Assembly (NCBI GenBank): GCA_035289745.1
Contig: DATDWF010000001.1
Coordinates: 1 to 10,872, forward strand
Length of the DNA: 10,872 nt
From: JAUYQE01 sp035289745
GTDB lineage: Archaea > Nanobdellota > Nanobdellia > Woesearchaeales > GW2011-AR9
Direction of reading: 5' to 3'
Shown here: in pieces, positions 1 to 7,555 of the stretch
Layout of the letters: every line of letters starts with the position of its first letter
Numbering within the stretch: position 1 is the first letter of the stretch
Position numbers and translations under genes: made by a program
Notes under the pieces: model-generated
What the model saw: the letters and a program-made list of their open reading frames with translations, nothing else
What the model was told of the DNA's origin: nothing
Database searches by the model: none

Positions 1-1
1 T

Positions 2-3000
2 GATTGCTGGGGCGAAGAGGTTTGTCGCGGAAATGTATGTGGGCTAAATAAAGTTGTGACGTGGAGTTATGTTCTTCCTCCCGAAACAAATTTGTATGAA
101 GCGGGCCAGCCCCCAGAGATTATTAATTGCTGCCGTGCGGACCAATGTGCTGCGGGTGGCGGATGTAACGAACAAGGGCCAACAGCAGCCCCTCCGCTTC
201 TTTGCGAGGGGGATCAAACGTACAATCTTTGCTCTGCTGATAAAGATGGCGCCCGCAGCCAGGATGGCAAATACGAGTGCGATGGCTCTACGTCAAAATG
301 GAAAGTCCGCTGTTTTGCAGACACCAAATACTGGCTCAACGAAGACGAAACGCAAATCTGCGATGGGAATAGATTTTTGACGTGGGATGAATGGCAGGAT
401 GCCGGTTTGTATAATGCCAATATCGACGTAATTCTGTCTGCTAGTGAGATGACCGTAACTGAACGGAATTGTAATAACGGCGAAGATGATGACAAAGATG
501 GGAAAGCGGATGCGGCTGATGTGAATGATTGTACGTCCCCGAATAAATATTCCTTTCGTAATACGAGCCGGTTTTCAGTTCTTCTCAATGAGAGCGATGA
601 TTTCACAGTCGACATTGACGCATACCGACCAGGCAATACTGTTCCCAGCGAAGTTGTAGCTTTACCCATACAAGACGTTTACCTTTGTGATCCAAACCTT
701 GATCGGGAAACCGCTAAAGTGTGTTATACTGAAAATCGTGTAGATAAGAATCAAGTCGTCGATTCATTTGCCAAATTAAACCGCCTTGGTGAAAAGCCGA
801 AATATGTAAATAATAATCCTGCGACAAGCACCCTGTTTCTCTACGAGAATGAGCCTGCTTCGGGGCATAAAAAAGTTGCTCGCATTACCCTCGTCCGTGA
901 CCTTACTAATAAAAATACCCCTTTTGAGTTCCCTTTCAATATTTTTGCCGGAAACATGCTCGCCGGGCAGCGTCTCGTGCTGGTCCTTGACGGCGAATTC
1001 TACCTGCTATCTTATGACACGACGCAATCGCTCTTTTCGTCATCATCCCTCCGGCTGACACATATACCTACTGGAACTTCTCCCGTGCCGGAACCTTTCC
1101 CCGGAACGAACTGGTATACGTTTGACGTGCTCGGGGGAAAGCGGATTGCCGTGGGCGCCTTTGGAAATAAATTCAGTGTTCAGGCTTTGGCGCCGGACGC
1201 AGAGCCGGAAGCATATGTTATCCCCTGGAATTTGCTGGAGAATTATGAAATACCCTTCAAGCGCAATACACCCGTGCGTATTACCAATCCAGCTAATGTC
1301 GGTCTTTTAACCGTCTGTCCGGATGACAATGAGAGAGATCCTCTTCAAGTGAAAGTGTGTCAGGATATTGAAGAAGATGGCGTAGTTGACCTGCGGTTTA
1401 CGCTGCATGCGGGGAAAGTAACCAAAAAAATGATTGGTGGGGGGAACTATGCTTTCCTTTTTGAAGTGGTACGGGGGGATAAGCAGGTTTCCGTTTTCTT
1501 ATTAGAAGCTCTTTCAAGAGAGGAAGCAGACCTTGACTACGATAACTTCATCGACAACATGGTGGCGGGGCGCCGCTTGGCACTGGAGTTCCCGGATGGG
1601 CAGTTATATCTCCTTAATCACCTCCCCCCCTTGGACCCCGAAGAGCTGTTTTTATCGTTGAGAAAGCTGGTCTTGACGACGTATCGAGAAGGCGGAAATT
1701 CTTCTCAACAAGCAGTCGGCAGCGAAACGAAAGTCGACTTTGTTGCTGCTGATGGCGGTTTAATCACGCTTCGCCGGCAGTTTGGTGAGCCTCCTGCTTC
1801 TCCTCCTTTCAAGATAAAAGCCTTAGCTGCTCACGAGCTAGCGCCTATTGATTTGCCGCGGGAGCTTTCCCGGTCGTTCTCGTCCGGGCAGACCTTGACT
1901 TTTACTCAGCCAAATATCGGGGCGCTGCGGGCTTCCCCTGACGACGTACAGCGCTACCATTCGACATTTGATATTGAAACTCAGCGTCCGGGAGAGTCAG
2001 CAGCTGGATTTACTTTACCTTTTGGCGTTCCCCATACTAATAACAATATACCCAACACCCTCTTTTACTATCACTCAGCTGACGTGGACGGCTCTACGCC
2101 CGTTAAATCCGTCTCTCTCTACCACTATTATGACCTTGATGCCAGTGCCCCCCAGCAGCACGATTTTAATGATACTTTCATCAGCATCTTTACCGGCGGC
2201 AATGAGCTTGCCTTGAAGTTTGGCTCATCGTACTACCTCTTAGGGCACGAAGGCACTCCCGGAGCCGTGCAATTTTATAATCCAAACATTCTGAAGCTTC
2301 GCAGCCTAGATGGAACGCAGAATTTTCCTCTGCCTAATCGTGTTGTCGGCGGAGTTGCCCAATTCGAAGTCACCGAAGGCCGCATTGAAATTGAGGTGAA
2401 AATTAGAGATGGCAAAATTGAGTTTAGAAAGAGGGCCGGATTTGAGTTGCTTGCGGAAGAGAGCTTTAGTGGATTTATGGCAACACTGACACTGATCAAT
2501 TCGGTCACTATTGGTGATAAGACTATCCGCATGTGCTTCGTTTCTGCGTATGCTGCTTCGCTTTTCGCAAAGGTTTGCTCGGATGATGCTACACTTCCTG
2601 CTGCGGGTGTGCTTCTTGAACCGGCAACAGTCATCACCATCGGCAGCGAAAAATACGTTTTAGAATCAAACCAGAGAACGGGTGCGGAGAAGAAAGTCTT
2701 CATCAGAAAAATGATACAGTTGAATACAATTACTCCATTCACCGCAGACGATTGGCTGGCTTTCACAACGGAAATAGTCGAAAACAGAAAGCCCGTTTTC
2801 AACATCAGCGGCACGTTCTTCTTGCCGTCTGCTTCTGACAGCCAATTGCAAAACTTCGGCTTTGCTCCGTATGCCGGTGGAACAACCGAACGTCCGCGGA
2901 ACATCCAAGGAATCACGCCCATCTCTTTTAATGGCAGCATCGTCTTATCCGATAAAGTTGTCTTCCTCAAACAGGAAGAAACTGAGGATGAGGAAAAGCC

Positions 3001-3358
3001 GATAGAGGCAACGATGACGCTGCGGCCGTACCAATACTTGCCGGATAATCGGGAGAAGCTGGAGGTTACTAACGTTATTCCCCTTAGTTCAATCAGCTAC
3101 ATTATCGCTCTTAATTTTGTGTCCTCTCTTAACGGAGAGCTCTATCATTTGGAGGTTTCTCCGCAAACGACGCATGTAGCCAAACTAGATTTGTGGCCTG
3201 AAGGGAAGACTGCTCTTGTCTCCAAATCCTTCGCCGCCGGCGACGTCAAGCGCCTTACTCTTGATGGCGTTCCTGTCGAAATCAAGCTCGAAAGTATCGG
3301 TAATGAAGATGCAGCAGATACAACAAAACCAACCGTGACGGTGAAACGAAGTGGCTAA
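2..3358 (+). CDS. Large secreted Cys-rich surface protein with four tandem repeats, 5' end outside window
   Basis: The frame is open from base 2. A GTG at 56 could serve as a start, but the codons before it encode Cys-rich sequence of the same kind (DCWGEEVCRGNVCG), so the gene almost certainly begins upstream and any signal peptide is not visible. At least 1118 residues are seen. Order: a Cys-rich segment with CDG...W...C patterns (about 2-400); a C-NNGEDDDKDGKADAADVND-C loop (467-532), resembling thrombospondin type 3/EF-like calcium-binding loops; four diverged repeats of about 200 residues (677 to about 3120); and a short Asp/Thr-rich tail ending in KRSG. No C-terminal membrane helix is present, so it is either released or held by an N-terminal anchor or a partner. 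It overlaps the next gene by 8 bases and heads a surface-protein operon. Function is unknown; adhesion or envelope structure is an inference from architecture only. Confidence 0.85.
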   Translation, partial: DCWGEEVCRGNVCGLNKVVTWSYVLPPETNLYEAGQPPEIINCCRADQCAAGGGCNEQGPTAAPPLLCEGDQTYNLCSADKDGARSQDGKYECDGSTSKWKVRCFADTKYWLNEDETQICDGNRFLTWDEWQDAGLYNANIDVILSASEMTVTERNCNNGEDDDKDGKADAADVNDCTSPNKYSFRNTSRFSVLLNESDDFTVDIDAYRPGNTVPSEVVALPIQDVYLCDPNLDRETAKVCYTENRVDKNQVVDSFAKLNRLGEKPKYVNNNPATSTLFLYENEPASGHKKVARITLVRDLTNKNTPFEFPFNIFAGNMLAGQRLVLVLDGEFYLLSYDTTQSLFSSSSLRLTHIPTGTSPVPEPFPGTNWYTFDVLGGKRIAVGAFGNKFSVQALAPDAEPEAYVIPWNLLENYEIPFKRNTPVRITNPANVGLLTVCPDDNERDPLQVKVCQDIEEDGVVDLRFTLHAGKVTKKMIGGGNYAFLFEVVRGDKQVSVFLLEALSREEADLDYDNFIDNMVAGRRLALEFPDGQLYLLNHLPPLDPEELFLSLRKLVLTTYREGGNSSQQAVGSETKVDFVAADGGLITLRRQFGEPPASPPFKIKALAAHELAPIDLPRELSRSFSSGQTLTFTQPNIGALRASPDDVQRYHSTFDIETQRPGESAAGFTLPFGVPHTNNNIPNTLFYYHSADVDGSTPVKSVSLYHYYDLDASAPQQHDFNDTFISIFTGGNELALKFGSSYYLLGHEGTPGAVQFYNPNILKLRSLDGTQNFPLPNRVVGGVAQFEVTEGRIEIEVKIRDGKIEFRKRAGFELLAEESFSGFMATLTLINSVTIGDKTIRMCFVSAYAASLFAKVCSDDATLPAAGVLLEPATVITIGSEKYVLESNQRTGAEKKVFIRKMIQLNTITPFTADDWLAFTTEIVENRKPVFNISGTFFLPSASDSQLQNFGFAPYAGGTTERPRNIQGITPISFNGSIVLSDKVVFLKQEETEDEEKPIEATMTLRPYQYLPDNREKLEVTNVIPLSSISYIIALNFVSSLNGELYHLEVSPQTTHVAKLDLWPEGKTALVSKSFAAGDVKRLTLDGVPVEIKLESIGNEDAADTTKPTVTVKRSG
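677..3120 (+). repeat. Four diverged ~200-residue protein repeats
   Basis: The same pattern recurs in the large surface protein. An LxxCxDD-like element is followed 52-61 residues later by K-x-V (codons at 869, 1481, 2105 and 2690). Then comes a segment with F..NM.AG..L.L....G..YLL, then L.LR.L.L....G and a closing beta-rich stretch. Matching pieces are NMLAGQRLVLVLDGEFYLL, NMVAGRRLALEFPDGQLYLL, GNELALKFGSSYYLL and, weaker, KPVFNISGTFFLP. Intervals between the K-x-V codons are 204, 208 and 195 residues. A degenerate remnant (LNGELYHLEV) follows near 3130-3160. The repeats are protein-level only; the DNA is too diverged to show direct repeats. Units probably fold as one or two beta-sandwich domains, which is an inference from the alternating hydrophobic pattern. 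Confidence 0.7.
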
Positions 3359-4736
3359 AGCAAAACGGAAACCGGAACAGAAGAAGATGTGGATTATTGC
3401 AGTCATGGCTTTCCTTCTCGTTGCAACTATTGTCGGCATTTACTCTAACTATCAGGTGAGAGTGGGAAAAGCCATCTTTATTGGAGAAACACCATGGACA
3501 GCGGGAACAATCGATCTCACCGCAGAAGAGACGGTCACGTTCCGCGCCCTTCCGGACGAAGAAGGCCGACCCATTTCGATAAAGACGGGGACGAGTCCTT
3601 ATGATGCTGCTCCGGCAGAATACACTTTTTTCCTGGCGCAGCTGGACGAGACGACCTATAGGTATTCTTTAGATAGCCTTACCCCTGCAGAAGGGATTGC
3701 CCGTGATGTTCTTTCTGTGGGAACTGCCCGCGACAGCTCGTTCATCTATATTGATAGAGTAAATGATGTTGCTGATCTGGAAGTGTTCTCCCAGAACAAT
3801 CAAATCACGGTCAAGAACCTGCATTATATTCAGCCGGGAATGGCGAGAATTGCTCTGGTAAACGGCAGTAATGTTTCATATCCGTCCATCATCCGTCTGG
3901 AAGTAGAGGAAGAATTTACGGCAACTATCTGGGCGAATAGCTCTTCACCGCCTACGCTTCGCGTGAATGTTGGAACGCTGACGGATGTTCAGGCCCACAC
4001 CGAAACTAACTCAACCGCCGCAACTTTTACCTACGCGGCTCCAGAGACCAGCCAGGCGGTTGTTTTGGATATCACGGCAACCGTGCAGGGAAGAGAAACA
4101 CATGCGTATTATACGTTTGCCGTCGGGGATGTCGTCTATGCCTTGCAGGAAACGGGATTTCCAAATATGACGTTGACACTTCTCGATGAGGCAACTGCCA
4201 ACTTTACCATTACATTTGCCAGAACCAGAGAACTGCAGCCTTTCGCGCTGCCCTGCGAGATTGGTGGCAGCACTTCCGTTAATACCCTCTTTGGCGGAAC
4301 CGTCGTTGAGCGTGTCTATACGTATGATACGGCTTCATCCAACCCTCGAGACTGGAATCAGGGTGATGCACCAGATGATTTTACCGCATTTGAGCTGTTC
4401 AAAGGCTACTTTGTGCAGCTGCGGACTTTGGCAGAGAGCGATAGCACAACAGTTTCTGGGACCTGTGCCCTGCAGGATCTGCAGCCCGTAACCGGCGTGC
4501 CTTCTTTGAGTGGTATGGAAACCCATACACTTCCTGCTGGCTGGGATCTTGTTTCCCTTCCGGGAACGATCCCCCGAGCACTTGCAGAATTTACCGCAAC
4601 AGAAAACGTCCGCCTCTTTTCCTGCACGCAGAATTATATCTGTGGTGAAATTTCGGCAACAACGCCTCTTACTCCTGGCAAGCCGTACTGGGTCTTCACG
4701 GAAGCCCAACTGCAGTTACGCTACACGTTGGAATAA
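3351..4736 (+). CDS. Signal-anchored surface glycoprotein with two GWxLVSLPG-type repeats
   Basis: 461 residues. The GTG start is supported by GGTGA at 3340-3344, six bases upstream, and by the 8-base overlap with the preceding gene; an ATG at 3387 is the alternative. A Lys-rich N-terminus and one hydrophobic helix (about residues 14-31) form an uncleaved anchor or a signal peptide, leaving the rest outside the cell. The ectodomain is beta-rich and Thr-rich, with six N-X-S/T sequons (N171, N174, N196, N220, N272, N284). The C-terminal part has two related modules, about 291-357 (PFALPCEIGG...W..GDAP...F.GYFVQL) and 391-449 (LPAGWDLVSLPG...C....C..I...PLTPGKPYWVF). They resemble the 'GWNLIS.P...G.gYWV' modules often seen in archaeal and bacterial surface proteins. 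Cysteines 302, 372, 425 and 431 could form disulfides. It is probably co-transcribed with both neighbours. Exact role unknown. Confidence 0.85.
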   Translation: MAKAKRKPEQKKMWIIAVMAFLLVATIVGIYSNYQVRVGKAIFIGETPWTAGTIDLTAEETVTFRALPDEEGRPISIKTGTSPYDAAPAEYTFFLAQLDETTYRYSLDSLTPAEGIARDVLSVGTARDSSFIYIDRVNDVADLEVFSQNNQITVKNLHYIQPGMARIALVNGSNVSYPSIIRLEVEEEFTATIWANSSSPPTLRVNVGTLTDVQAHTETNSTAATFTYAAPETSQAVVLDITATVQGRETHAYYTFAVGDVVYALQETGFPNMTLTLLDEATANFTITFARTRELQPFALPCEIGGSTSVNTLFGGTVVERVYTYDTASSNPRDWNQGDAPDDFTAFELFKGYFVQLRTLAESDSTTVSGTCALQDLQPVTGVPSLSGMETHTLPAGWDLVSLPGTIPRALAEFTATENVRLFSCTQNYICGEISATTPLTPGKPYWVFTEAQLQLRYTLE

Positions 4737-4755
4737 CCTTACTTTTGACTGAAGA

Positions 4756-5811
4756 ATGAAAGCAACTCTTGGAATAACAATAATCGTACTCTTCCTTCTC
4801 TCCTTCTTTCTCATCGCTGCTGAAGAGCAGCCACCGTCTTTAACGAACTTCCACCGCTTCTACGGGCAGATCAGCAATCTGCCGAGCGGAACCTTCACCC
4901 TGAAAGCAGCAGTCGGCACCAGCACCTATCAAACTGCCGTAGCTGCTGATGGCTGGTATGGCGTGCGGCCTTCGTTCAAGGTTTATGGAACGGATAATCA
5001 GCGCATCGCTTTTAGCGTCGTTAATTCTTTGGGGGCAACAACGGCTCTGGGCAATGCCACTTTCCAAAGTGCTGCGGTCACGAAACTTAATTTCACTTTT
5101 CCAAGTGCAGCTCCACCGGCAAATGTTTCTGTTACTGGGAACGCCTCTGCTAATGTATCGGGAGCAAATGCCTCAGGAACGGGAGACACAGGAACCGTAG
5201 AAAGCCGTAGAACCAGCAGAAGAGAATGCCGGCAGGACTGGCAGTGCACTGCCTGGTCAGCTTGCCTCAACAACCGCCAGGCCAGAACGTGTACTGATCG
5301 TAATAATTGTGATGCAAGAAAAGCGTCTGGAAATGTTACCCATGTGGTTGCCGTCGCCAAGCCTCTTGAAGCGCAAGCCTGTTTGCCGCAGGCTGCAGGA
5401 GCACCAGCACCAGCAGATACCATCGGCACGTTCTGTGCAGCGGGTGAAAAGCGCTGCATTGGCAAGCAATTGCAGCAATGCTCAGCAGATGGCCAGCGCT
5501 GGACGACGGTAGAAACCTGTGCCATAAGCTGTGATCCGGATATTTTACAGTGTAGTCTGCCAGCAGAAAAAGAGGATGAAGAAATCTCCGCCGGCCTTCC
5601 TTCGTGGATATATCTGGCCGTGGGCTTTTTTATCCTGGCAGCTGCGGGAACGCTTCTGGTGCTTTTCCTGCTCAAGCGGAAGAGAGAATACGAGCCGGCA
5701 CGGCAGTATATCGCGGAAAATCGCCGCCGGGGCGTTCCTGAGATGCAGATCAAGCAGCGGTTAGTGGGGCAAGGCTGGGATCCAGAGAAAGTTGATACAC
5801 TCTTGAAATAA
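4756..5811 (+). CDS. Type I membrane protein with FYG beta domain, TSP1-like and Cys-rich modules
   Basis: 351 residues, 19 bases after the previous stop. Residues 1-22 form a signal peptide ending near LIAAEEQ. Residues 34-114 (FYGQIS...GTFTLKAAVG...YGVRPSFKV...IAFSV) form a beta domain of the carboxypeptidase-regulatory-like kind common in DPANN surface proteins. Residues 121-140 are a linker with four N-glycosylation sequons. Residues 158-209 read C..DW.C..WS.C...RQ.RTC.D..NC...C, a thrombospondin type 1-like motif. Residues 227-266 hold a second Cys module (C..G...C.G..L..C...G..W....C...C....C). One TM helix spans 284-306, followed by KRKR, so the tail is cytosolic. The tail (about 315-351) carries Y-I-A-x-N...G-x-x-x-x-x-I-x-x-x-L-x-x-x-G-W, a short helical motif recalled from other DPANN and candidate-phyla membrane proteins. 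It probably serves as a surface receptor or adhesin; the ligand is unknown. Confidence 0.87.
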   Translation: MKATLGITIIVLFLLSFFLIAAEEQPPSLTNFHRFYGQISNLPSGTFTLKAAVGTSTYQTAVAADGWYGVRPSFKVYGTDNQRIAFSVVNSLGATTALGNATFQSAAVTKLNFTFPSAAPPANVSVTGNASANVSGANASGTGDTGTVESRRTSRRECRQDWQCTAWSACLNNRQARTCTDRNNCDARKASGNVTHVVAVAKPLEAQACLPQAAGAPAPADTIGTFCAAGEKRCIGKQLQQCSADGQRWTTVETCAISCDPDILQCSLPAEKEDEEISAGLPSWIYLAVGFFILAAAGTLLVLFLLKRKREYEPARQYIAENRRRGVPEMQIKQRLVGQGWDPEKVDTLLK

Positions 5812-5828
5812 AACTTAATCAGTTATTA

Positions 5829-5844
5829 TCCCTCTTCTTTTTCC
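5829..5844 (+). terminator. Pyrimidine/T-rich termination tract after surface operon
   Basis: A C/T-only stretch with a five-T run (cttcttttt) lies about 20 bases after the stop of the third surface gene and before the next TATA box. Archaeal RNA polymerase terminates at such T-tracts without needing a hairpin. No stem precedes it. Confidence 0.4.
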
Positions 5845-5858
5845 GACAAATTTATAAA
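5843..5858 (+). promoter_or_regulatory. BRE/TATA promoter, leaderless
   Basis: TTTATAAA at 5851-5858 is preceded by CCGACAAA as a possible BRE. The box centre lies about 27 bases before the ATG at 5882, so transcription should begin at or within a base or two of the start codon. No ribosome binding site is seen, which agrees with a leaderless transcript. Confidence 0.65.
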
Positions 5859-5881
5859 TTAAAAATAACTTCTCCCCTAAT

Positions 5882-6799
5882 ATGAAAGTGCGCAATGTCC
5901 CAAATAATAAGCAACCGGGCGATGAGTTTGAATTGCCGCCCCTGACCGGCTGGGATCCGTCGAAAGATAAAGCCCGGCGGGAGCATGCTGCTGAGGAGCG
6001 GGCGCGTCTGGAGCTCCGCCAAGGCCAGGCTGCAGCACGAGAGTCTGGTAAGGATGCTTCTTCTCATGAATCAGTATCATCTGGAGCGATGAGTTCGCCC
6101 AGAGATGCTTCTCCCCAGAGAAGTTTCCTGCACAAAGAAGTGCATATCACGCTCAATGCCGGAAAGCTGGCAAAAGTGCTTTTCTTCCTGGCCCTCTTCA
6201 CGTTGGTATTCTATGTTGGCAGGCTGAGCGTGGCCGGATTTGGCAGTGATCTTGGCGTGTCTGGCTCCGCAACCGCCGAAGTAACGGCCGAAGAGCCTGC
6301 GCCTACCGCTATAGCTGAACCGGAAGAAACAGCAGCGGTAACGGGTGCTGCTGCTGCAGAAACAACTCCTTCTGAAACAGAAGAGGAAGCAGCTGTCCCC
6401 ACAACAGCCGATAAAGCAGAAGAGACTATTGTGACTTCCTATGCCAGTGTTGGTTTATCCTTAAACAAAGTCACCCGCGAATGGAAAGAGACCTATGGCC
6501 GCATTGTAGAGCTGGATTATACGATTACGAACGGCGAGTCCGGGACTATTAAGCCCGCCTATTTTATGATGACGGTGGAGGGCTATGATTTTGAGAAGAA
6601 GATGTTGCTGGCCAAGAACTCCCAGAGTGTTGCAGCGAAGAGCAAGCTTACGACGCAAGTACGGCTGCCTTCTCCCGGCTATACGTACAGCCCTGATGTC
6701 TCTGGCGATCTGCATGATGTGACCATCCTGTTATCCATGTACGATGCCGGTGGCGCTTTGATGGCATCGTACAGCGGGGCGCATGATTTGAGCGGGTGA
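5882..6799 (+). CDS. Single-TM protein with charged cytosolic N-terminus and extracellular beta domain
   Basis: 305 residues, unrecognised by name. Residues 1-94 are hydrophilic and charged (an Arg/Glu-rich helical part at 30-57, then a Ser-rich part) and presumably cytosolic. One TM helix spans about 97-115. Residues 128-184 are a low-complexity Ala/Glu/Thr/Pro linker. Residues 185-303 form a compact domain with alternating hydrophobic residues (VGLSLNKV, IVELDYTITN, ESGTIKPAYFMMTVEGYDF, HDVTILLSMYDAGG) that reads as an immunoglobulin-like beta sandwich. I recall similar C-terminal domains in other Woesearchaeota-type membrane proteins, without a known function. There is no signal cleavage site, so it is a type II membrane protein with the C-terminal domain outside. 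It has its own promoter and is separated from the surface operon by a T-tract. It could sense or bind at the envelope; this is inference. Confidence 0.83.
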   Translation: MKVRNVPNNKQPGDEFELPPLTGWDPSKDKARREHAAEERARLELRQGQAAARESGKDASSHESVSSGAMSSPRDASPQRSFLHKEVHITLNAGKLAKVLFFLALFTLVFYVGRLSVAGFGSDLGVSGSATAEVTAEEPAPTAIAEPEETAAVTGAAAAETTPSETEEEAAVPTTADKAEETIVTSYASVGLSLNKVTREWKETYGRIVELDYTITNGESGTIKPAYFMMTVEGYDFEKKMLLAKNSQSVAAKSKLTTQVRLPSPGYTYSPDVSGDLHDVTILLSMYDAGGALMASYSGAHDLSG

Positions 6800-6845
6800 A
6801 GATTTTCTAAACGGAGCTTAAAGAGAATTTTGTCTGTTGAGAAAA

Positions 6846-6856
6846 GCGTTTTTGTA
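6846..6856 (+). terminator. T-tract between convergent genes
   Basis: GCGTTTTTGT follows the single-TM protein gene by about 47 bases, in the 71-base gap between convergent genes. It could end the plus-strand transcript. Nothing else is seen in this gap apart from a weak AGGG/CCCT stem at 6860-6877. Confidence 0.3.
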
Positions 6857-6870
6857 ACAAAGGGCTTTCT

Positions 6871-7401
6871 TTAACCCTCTCCTAAATACCTTTTGTACTC
6901 GTACTTCTTCGTCTGCATGTCGAAATACTTTTTCATGGTGGCGTGCAGGCCGCCCATGCGAAAGTAGAGCTGGTCGATGTACATCGCGAGATCTCGGGTC
7001 ATAATTTTTCCGTACATCCCGCCTAGGAACTTGCCCAGCTTTCCGCCTTTGGCAAAGCGCTTCTGCCAGTCCCATTTCACGAATCCATTCATGCGGATAA
7101 ACAGCCGGGCGTGGGTCATGGATTTCTTCCGGCCATTGACTTCAATATCGACATCCCGCACTTCCCAGGCATGGATGGTGATAAGAATATTATATCGGAC
7201 AAATTCGGTAACGTTCTTGACAAGATCCCAATCATATTCCTGTTCTGCTCCTTCGGGCGAGGGCACTTTATGCTTGAAGGACTTCTCATGCCACATATAG
7301 CCTTCGTTCTTGGCCCAATCGATAACGGCGGCATAAAAGCCGTCGAAATCAAAGACGCCGTGATAGCGCAGCGTAATCGTCGGCAAATTGACATCTTCCA
7401 T
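6871..7401 (-). CDS. Conserved DPANN-type protein of unknown function
   Basis: 176 residues, soluble, no signal or TM. It begins LPTITLRYHGVFDFDGFYAAV, has a central W-H-E-K-S-F-K-H-K-V-P-S-P-E-G-A-E segment and later FVRYNILITIHAWEVRDVDIEVNG, followed by FIRMNGFVKWDWQKRF. It ends with a basic aromatic helix (YFDMQTKKYEYKRYLGEG). I recall proteins with the same order of motifs ('F.G.FDL.glY..m..W....gY.f.E...KhKvp.P.G.E' and 'DWQkrf...') as widespread small proteins in Woesearchaeota-like genomes, with no assigned function. The alternating beta pattern and many aromatics suggest an alpha/beta fold. The start at 7401 fits a TATA box 26 bases upstream on the minus strand, so translation should be leaderless. 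It is not co-directional in an operon with the plus-strand gene it converges on. Confidence 0.83.
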   Translation of the reverse strand: MEDVNLPTITLRYHGVFDFDGFYAAVIDWAKNEGYMWHEKSFKHKVPSPEGAEQEYDWDLVKNVTEFVRYNILITIHAWEVRDVDIEVNGRKKSMTHARLFIRMNGFVKWDWQKRFAKGGKLGKFLGGMYGKIMTRDLAMYIDQLYFRMGGLHATMKKYFDMQTKKYEYKRYLGEG

Positions 7402-7423
7402 GCACGGAAGCAGGGAAAGAGGT

Positions 7424-7438
7424 TATATAAACGTTTCT
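7424..7438 (-). promoter_or_regulatory. BRE/TATA promoter, leaderless
   Basis: On the minus strand the order is AGAAAC (BRE-like), then GTTTATATAA. The TATA box lies at plus-strand 7424-7430 and its centre is about 26 bases before the ATG at 7401. That predicts a transcript starting at the start codon. Confidence 0.65.
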
Positions 7439-7440
7439 GC

Positions 7441-7535
7441 GGCCCAAGTATGCTGGGCGAACATGTTTCAAAGAGGGTACTCCTCACTGCGCTCGGAGAC
7501 CCTACGATAAACGAGATTCATAAATCGATTTGAAT
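7441..7535. other. Three inverted repeats in intergenic gap
   Basis: The gap 7402-7555 has no convincing gene. It holds a GCCCA/TGGGC stem (7442-7446 with 7454-7458), a nine-base-pair stem with one bulged A (AGGGT-A-CTCC at 7474-7483 pairing with GGAG-ACCCT at 7495-7503, 11-base loop), and an imperfect palindrome centred on AAATCGATTT (7516-7535). They lie downstream of the AbrB-PhoU gene and upstream of the next TATA box. They could be a 3' processing or termination structure, a small RNA or a dispersed repeat; the sequence alone does not decide. Confidence 0.4.
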
Positions 7536-7555
7536 GCTCTTACTGGTGATAAGTT

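Noticed and set aside
56..58. GTG as the true start of the large surface protein
   Set aside because: The frame is open back to base 2 and the upstream codons encode matching Cys-rich sequence; no signal peptide follows the GTG.
2275..2970. 231-residue open frame antisense to the large surface protein
   Set aside because: It runs opposite repeat units whose plus-strand pattern is conserved at protein level; no family resemblance.
4998..5753. 251-residue open frame antisense to the type I membrane protein
   Set aside because: It mirrors the codon pattern of a G+C-rich Cys/Ala gene and shows no domain, promoter or ribosome binding site; the plus-strand protein has clear modules.
7519..7521. 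Minus-strand mini-ORF MNLVYRRVSERSEEYPL in the gap
   Set aside because: 17 residues, overlaps the hairpin, and has no ribosome binding site; the sequence is better explained by the inverted repeat.
7111..7533. 140-residue plus-strand open frame
   Set aside because: It overlaps the conserved minus-strand gene and its promoter, and has no recognisable motif.
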